Shown here: one piece after another, positions 14,664 to 17,536 of the stretch | Layout of the letters: every line of letters starts with the position of its first letter | Position numbering within the stretch: the stretch's first letter is position 1 | NCBI GenBank assembly: GCA_021793535.1 | Contig: JAJYSO010000008.1 | Span: forward strand, 1 to 17,536 | Source: Bacteroidota bacterium | GTDB taxonomy: Bacteria; Bacteroidota; Bacteroidia; Flavobacteriales; Flavobacteriaceae | Direction of reading: 5' to 3' | Length of the DNA stretch: 17,536 nucleotides | Translations under genes and position numbers: made by a program | The notes under the pieces: generated by a model | The model's input: the letters and a program-made list of their open reading frames with translations, nothing else | What the model was told of the DNA's origin: nothing | Databases searched by the model: none

Positions 14664-15056
14664 TCAAATTAATTTTTGAGCTTTTTGGCTTTTTTCCAGA
14701 ATGGTAAAGGAAAAGGTTTTGCTCTGTACTTGTGCAAAATCATAAATAGCCAGCGCTTTTTTGGCTAGAACGGATTGGGATGCTTGTTCCACTGTTGCTG
14801 TTTTTAGAAGCAAGTCGGCTAAGGATTCCATATTGGAAAAACTAAATTTTTCTCTTTCCAAAACCTGCAGTAAATCTTCAAGGGGCATAGCCACCAAATC
14901 GGACAATGGCACATTAAGGGTCTGCTGCAAAATTTCATCCACACGCCGCTTCTCTTCCAAATTCCATAGCTCAGGAACAAAAGCCAGTTGTAAACCGGCA
15001 TTTAAAATCTGATTCAGTTGACGTTGTTTCTCGTCTTTAAGCCCCTTGGTCAGCAT
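14664..15056 (-). CDS. Conserved-looking hypothetical protein, helical, 130 residues
   Basis: I do not recognise this family. The protein is soluble, with no signal peptide, membrane segment or cysteine. It is predicted to be almost wholly helical, rich in Leu, Gln, Lys and Glu (LEEKRRVDEILQQTL, PLEDLLQVLEREK, SLADLLLKTATVEQ), ending in a polar strand-like segment (QSKTFSFTILEKSQ). It is a believable gene because it starts with ATG 14 bases after the single-RCK TrkA gene, ends 38 bases before the hemF-like gene, and fills the gap in a tightly packed same-strand run. Its position suggests co-expression with the K+ uptake genes and the hemF-like gene. No function can be assigned. Confidence 0.75.
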   Translation of the reverse strand: MLTKGLKDEKQRQLNQILNAGLQLAFVPELWNLEEKRRVDEILQQTLNVPLSDLVAMPLEDLLQVLEREKFSFSNMESLADLLLKTATVEQASQSVLAKKALAIYDFAQVQSKTFSFTILEKSQKAQKLI

Positions 15057-15070
15057 AATTCCATACGTTT

Positions 15071-15775
15071 TTAATCTGCAAAATCTGCCTTACTCTTTTT
15101 AAGGTATTTATCGATATCGCTGCTCTTTCCGAACACCACCAATACATCTCCTTCCAAAAACTTGGTTTCGGGCTTAACCATCCCCATCACCTCTTGTTTG
15201 TCCGCCCTGCGGCCGATAAGATTGGTATATTTTCGATTGCGAATAATGGTGATGATATTGAGGTGAAAATTTTTTCTAAATTCGGCTTCTTTAAGAGTTT
15301 TGCCTACCACATCTGGGTTCACCTCCACTTCTGAAACTAAATAGTCTCCTTCGATCTCAAAATTTTCTATACTTCCTCTTAAATTGATCTTTTTGGTGAG
15401 CTGCTCCGCAAATTCCTGCTCGGGGTGGATAATTTGATCCACTCCCATCGCTTCAAAAATACGATCCTGGATTTTGGAAGAAGAACGAGCAAATATCTTT
15501 CCTCTACAATAATTCTTGACAATAGCTGTAGTCATAATGGCCGCTCCTTCGTCACCGCTGATTGCAACAATAGCCAAATCGGTATCTTTCAAAGGCACGG
15601 CACGATAAGCATTTTCATTCATGGAGTCCATGACGACGGCATGCGACACCTTGTCTCTAATCAGGTCGATCTTCTCGGGGTTACGGTCCGCAACCACCAC
15701 ATCGTTCCCCGTATTGGCCAGATGAACGGCGAGTGCCATTCCAAAATTACCCAATCCAAAAATTGCAATCTTCAT
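15071..15775 (-). CDS. TrkA/KtrA-family potassium uptake regulator, single RCK unit
   Basis: This cytoplasmic subunit gates TrkH/KtrB K+ channels in response to nucleotides. The 234-residue product has one RCK_N Rossmann domain with the dinucleotide motif G7-L-G-N-F-G12 and the ribose-binding acid Asp30 (VVVADRNPEKI). An RCK_C domain follows at about 145-225 (EVEVNPDVVGKTLKEAEF to EGDVLVVFG). This single-unit form is typical of KtrA, which assembles as an octameric ring, and differs from the two-unit TrkA. The gene starts 18 bases after trkH and ends 14 bases before the 130-residue unknown. The window thus holds two different RCK genes around one channel gene. Confidence 0.93.
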   Translation of the reverse strand: MKIAIFGLGNFGMALAVHLANTGNDVVVADRNPEKIDLIRDKVSHAVVMDSMNENAYRAVPLKDTDLAIVAISGDEGAAIMTTAIVKNYCRGKIFARSSSKIQDRIFEAMGVDQIIHPEQEFAEQLTKKINLRGSIENFEIEGDYLVSEVEVNPDVVGKTLKEAEFRKNFHLNIITIIRNRKYTNLIGRRADKQEVMGMVKPETKFLEGDVLVVFGKSSDIDKYLKKSKADFAD

Positions 15776-15793
15776 CTCTGTCTACTTTTACGG

Positions 15794-17302
15794 CTATGAA
15801 TTTCGCCAATAGAATGGCGAAAATAAAATAAATATGGTAAAGAGTTCCAACCGACCCACAAGCATCAGACAAGAACTCCACCATTTTCCAAATGTAGGCA
15901 TTTCACCAAAATTACCAATTGGGCCAAAATCACCCAAACCCGGCCCCACATTTCCCAAAGTGGTCGCTGCACTTCCCATGGCTGTAATCAAATCCAAGTC
16001 TAGCCATGAAAAAACCAAAGTCCCCACACCAAAAGAGAACAAATACAATACAAAAAAGCTAACAATATTGGAAACAACCGGACGTTCCACTGCTTTTCCA
16101 TTGAGCCGCACGGAAAAAATACCCATAGGATGCAAAATTCGTTTAAAAGAAACCATGCTGTTTTTAACCAAGATGAGGTACCGCACCACTTTGGGGCCTC
16201 CAGAAGTCGATCCAGCACTGGCTCCGATGAGCATAATTCCCAAAAAGAGGAGCGTTAAAAAAGGCGTCCACATGCTAAAATCAGCAGAAACAAATCCCGT
16301 AGTGGTCAATACACTGACCACCTGAAGAGCCGCATGGCGAAAAGAGCTTTCAAAAGGGCCCCAGACCATGGGATGGGCAATACCATCCTGGCTTGGATCG
16401 GCTTTAAAATAAATCACCAAAGTGGTGATCAGCACAAGCCCCACCACTAAAAGGGCATAAGCTCTAAACTCTTCATTCTTCCACACACTTTTAAATTTCC
16501 CTTTAAAGGCATAATAACTCAACACAAAATTGGTCCCCCCTAAAAACATAAAAAGGATAACAATATATTGTATCATCGGCTGAGCATCCCAAAAAGCCAT
16601 GCTGTCATTTTTCGTTGAAAACCCACCCGTTGCCAAGCTGGCCATCGCATGGTTTACAGCATCAAAAAAGCTCATCCCCGCAAGTTTTAAAAAGAGCGTT
16701 TCAAGAGCAGTGTACCCCACATAAATCAACCAGATCCGCTTTGCTGTTTCTTTTATTCTTGGACTGAGTTTATCGCTTTCAGGACCCGGTGATTCCGCTG
16801 CGAACAATTGCATCCCGCCGACTCCCATCAACGGAAATAGCGCAATAGCCAGTACGACCATTCCCATCCCACCAATCCAATTGGTAAAGCTCCGCCAAAA
16901 AAGAATCCCTTTCGGGATGCGTTCCACATCTTCCAAAATCGTCGCCCCGGTCGTAGTAAACCCGCTCATCGACTCAAAGAAGGCATCCGTAAAATGGGGA
17001 ATGGTTCCTGAAATCAAATACGGCAAGGTTCCTACAAAGGCCATAAAAATCCAACTGAGGGCCACCATTAAAAAACTCTCTCTCGTACTGATTTCTCTTT
17101 TGTAGTTACGAGTAAAAAGCATCAGCAGGCTTCCCAATAAAGCTGCCAAGCCTCCGGCCGTTAAAATATGAATGAGTGTTCCATCTTTATAAGCCCAGCT
17201 CACTCCAGCGGAAAGCAACATAAACACACCGTTGACCAAAGCCAAAAAACCCAAGATAAAAAGGGTGAGCTTATAGTTGATCTTATATACCAAACTTTTC
17301 AT
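15794..17302 (-). CDS. trkH: Trk/Ktr-type potassium uptake channel subunit
   Basis: This inner-membrane K+ channel-like transporter has 502 residues and about eight membrane helices in four M1-P-M2 repeats. The four selectivity-filter loops are visible: SGFTTTGA at 113-120, SLATGGFST at 222-230, VLTTTGFVSA at 331-340 and TTLGNVGPGLG at 447-457. The conserved gating-loop sequence ASAGSTSGGPKVVR at 361-374 and the C-terminal GRLELFTI are also present. Its ATG overlaps the stop of the upstream trkA gene (ATGA at 17299-17302), so translation is coupled. The single-RCK gene follows 18 bases later. Length and C-terminal arginine/glutamate segment fit TrkH rather than the shorter KtrB (about 450 residues). 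Confidence 0.95.
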   Translation of the reverse strand: MKSLVYKINYKLTLFILGFLALVNGVFMLLSAGVSWAYKDGTLIHILTAGGLAALLGSLLMLFTRNYKREISTRESFLMVALSWIFMAFVGTLPYLISGTIPHFTDAFFESMSGFTTTGATILEDVERIPKGILFWRSFTNWIGGMGMVVLAIALFPLMGVGGMQLFAAESPGPESDKLSPRIKETAKRIWLIYVGYTALETLFLKLAGMSFFDAVNHAMASLATGGFSTKNDSMAFWDAQPMIQYIVILFMFLGGTNFVLSYYAFKGKFKSVWKNEEFRAYALLVVGLVLITTLVIYFKADPSQDGIAHPMVWGPFESSFRHAALQVVSVLTTTGFVSADFSMWTPFLTLLFLGIMLIGASAGSTSGGPKVVRYLILVKNSMVSFKRILHPMGIFSVRLNGKAVERPVVSNIVSFFVLYLFSFGVGTLVFSWLDLDLITAMGSAATTLGNVGPGLGDFGPIGNFGEMPTFGKWWSSCLMLVGRLELFTIFILFSPFYWRNS

Positions 17303-17536
17303 TCGAAAAGGGATTCTACTTTTTGAATGGCCCGTGGCAAACTACAAATCACCAGTCGGTCACCCGGTGCTATTTTAAAATCCCCTAGTGCGATGAACCC
17401 TTTGCCCTCTCGAATAACGCCTCCGATGACTGCTTCTTCGGGAAAATCAAGATCTTTGATAACGTGGTGGGCAGCTTTGGAGTTTTCACCAGCCTTGAAT
17501 TCAAGAATTTGCGCATTAATATTGGTCAAAGTATGC
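17299..17536 (-). CDS. trkA: Trk system potassium regulator TrkA, 3' end only
   Basis: The last 78 residues of a protein that continues past the window edge; the frame is open to the final base. They form the end of an RCK_C domain: INAQILEFKAG, DFPEEAVIGGVIREG, APGDRLVICSLPRAIQKVESLF. The ending is that of the two-unit TrkA (about 450 residues), where the second RCK_C closes the protein, but the size cannot be confirmed here. A TTG at 17529 could be misread as a start. The stop overlaps the trkH ATG by four bases, which makes trkA-trkH a coupled pair. Confidence 0.8.
   Translation of the reverse strand, partial: HTLTNINAQILEFKAGENSKAAHHVIKDLDFPEEAVIGGVIREGKGFIALGDFKIAPGDRLVICSLPRAIQKVESLFE

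Noticed and set aside
15425..15799. 124-residue open frame on the plus strand
   Set aside because: It is antisense to the single-RCK gene and shows no recognisable domain.
15834..16325. 163-residue open frame on the plus strand
   Set aside because: It is antisense to trkH, rich in Lys, Thr and Pro as expected for the complement of membrane-protein codons, and has no start signal.
17299..17529. A separate 76-residue gene starting at a TTG
   Set aside because: The frame is open to the window edge and the sequence is the final RCK_C part of TrkA, so it is the 3' end of a longer gene.
1..17536. CRISPR arrays, tRNA or rRNA genes, insertion sequences, phage genes, toxin-antitoxin or defence systems
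   Set aside because: I looked for regularly spaced repeats, cloverleaf-like segments, transposase or integrase motifs and defence-gene signatures and saw none; gene order and codon style look uniformly chromosomal.

Overview
This window looks like chromosomal DNA from a marine-type Flavobacteriia (Bacteroidota). The evidence is protein-family resemblance, two lipoproteins with short lipoboxes, starts without Shine-Dalgarno sites, and repeated exact matches to the Bacteroidota promoter -7 element TAnnTTTG. I see no tRNA, rRNA, insertion sequence, phage gene or CRISPR array. No gene-free stretch exceeds 220 bases.

Layout. Bases 1-1886 (minus): tyrS followed by the 5' part of era. Bases 2093-5280 (plus): two overlapping lipoprotein genes, a PF04185-type phosphoesterase and a di-heme cytochrome c peroxidase with an imelysin-like N-terminal half. 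Bases 5419-6738 (plus): D-serine dehydratase, ending 4 bases from a convergent pterin carbinolamine dehydratase (6743-6973, minus). Bases 7114-7782 (plus): a HAD hydrolase, ending 4 bases from a convergent secreted M1 metallopeptidase (7787-9610, minus). Bases 9764-10177 (minus): a bacilliredoxin with a clear promoter and a clear intrinsic terminator. Bases 10395-12179 (plus): an ABC exporter half-transporter, convergent with the PBP4-type D-Ala-D-Ala carboxypeptidase dacB (12215-13516, minus), which has its own promoter and a structured leader. Bases 13717-17536 (minus): a tightly packed run, in transcription order trkA (3' end only), trkH, a single-RCK trkA/ktrA, a 130-residue unknown gene and a hemF-like gene.

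How they fit together. Most of the window is core housekeeping: translation, ribosome assembly, cell-wall trimming and redox. The Trk block forms a K+ uptake system with two different RCK regulator genes on either side of one channel gene. The phosphoesterase and peroxidase are translationally coupled and both should be envelope-anchored.

The strongest unusual signal is the hemF-like gene at 13717-14625. It is intact, full length and clearly homologous to oxygen-dependent coproporphyrinogen oxidase. However, it has lost the catalytic proton-donor histidine, two of four metal-ligand histidines and all three substrate-binding segments. It therefore looks like a pseudoenzyme or a repurposed HemF, placed at the end of a potassium-transport operon next to an unrecognised helical protein.
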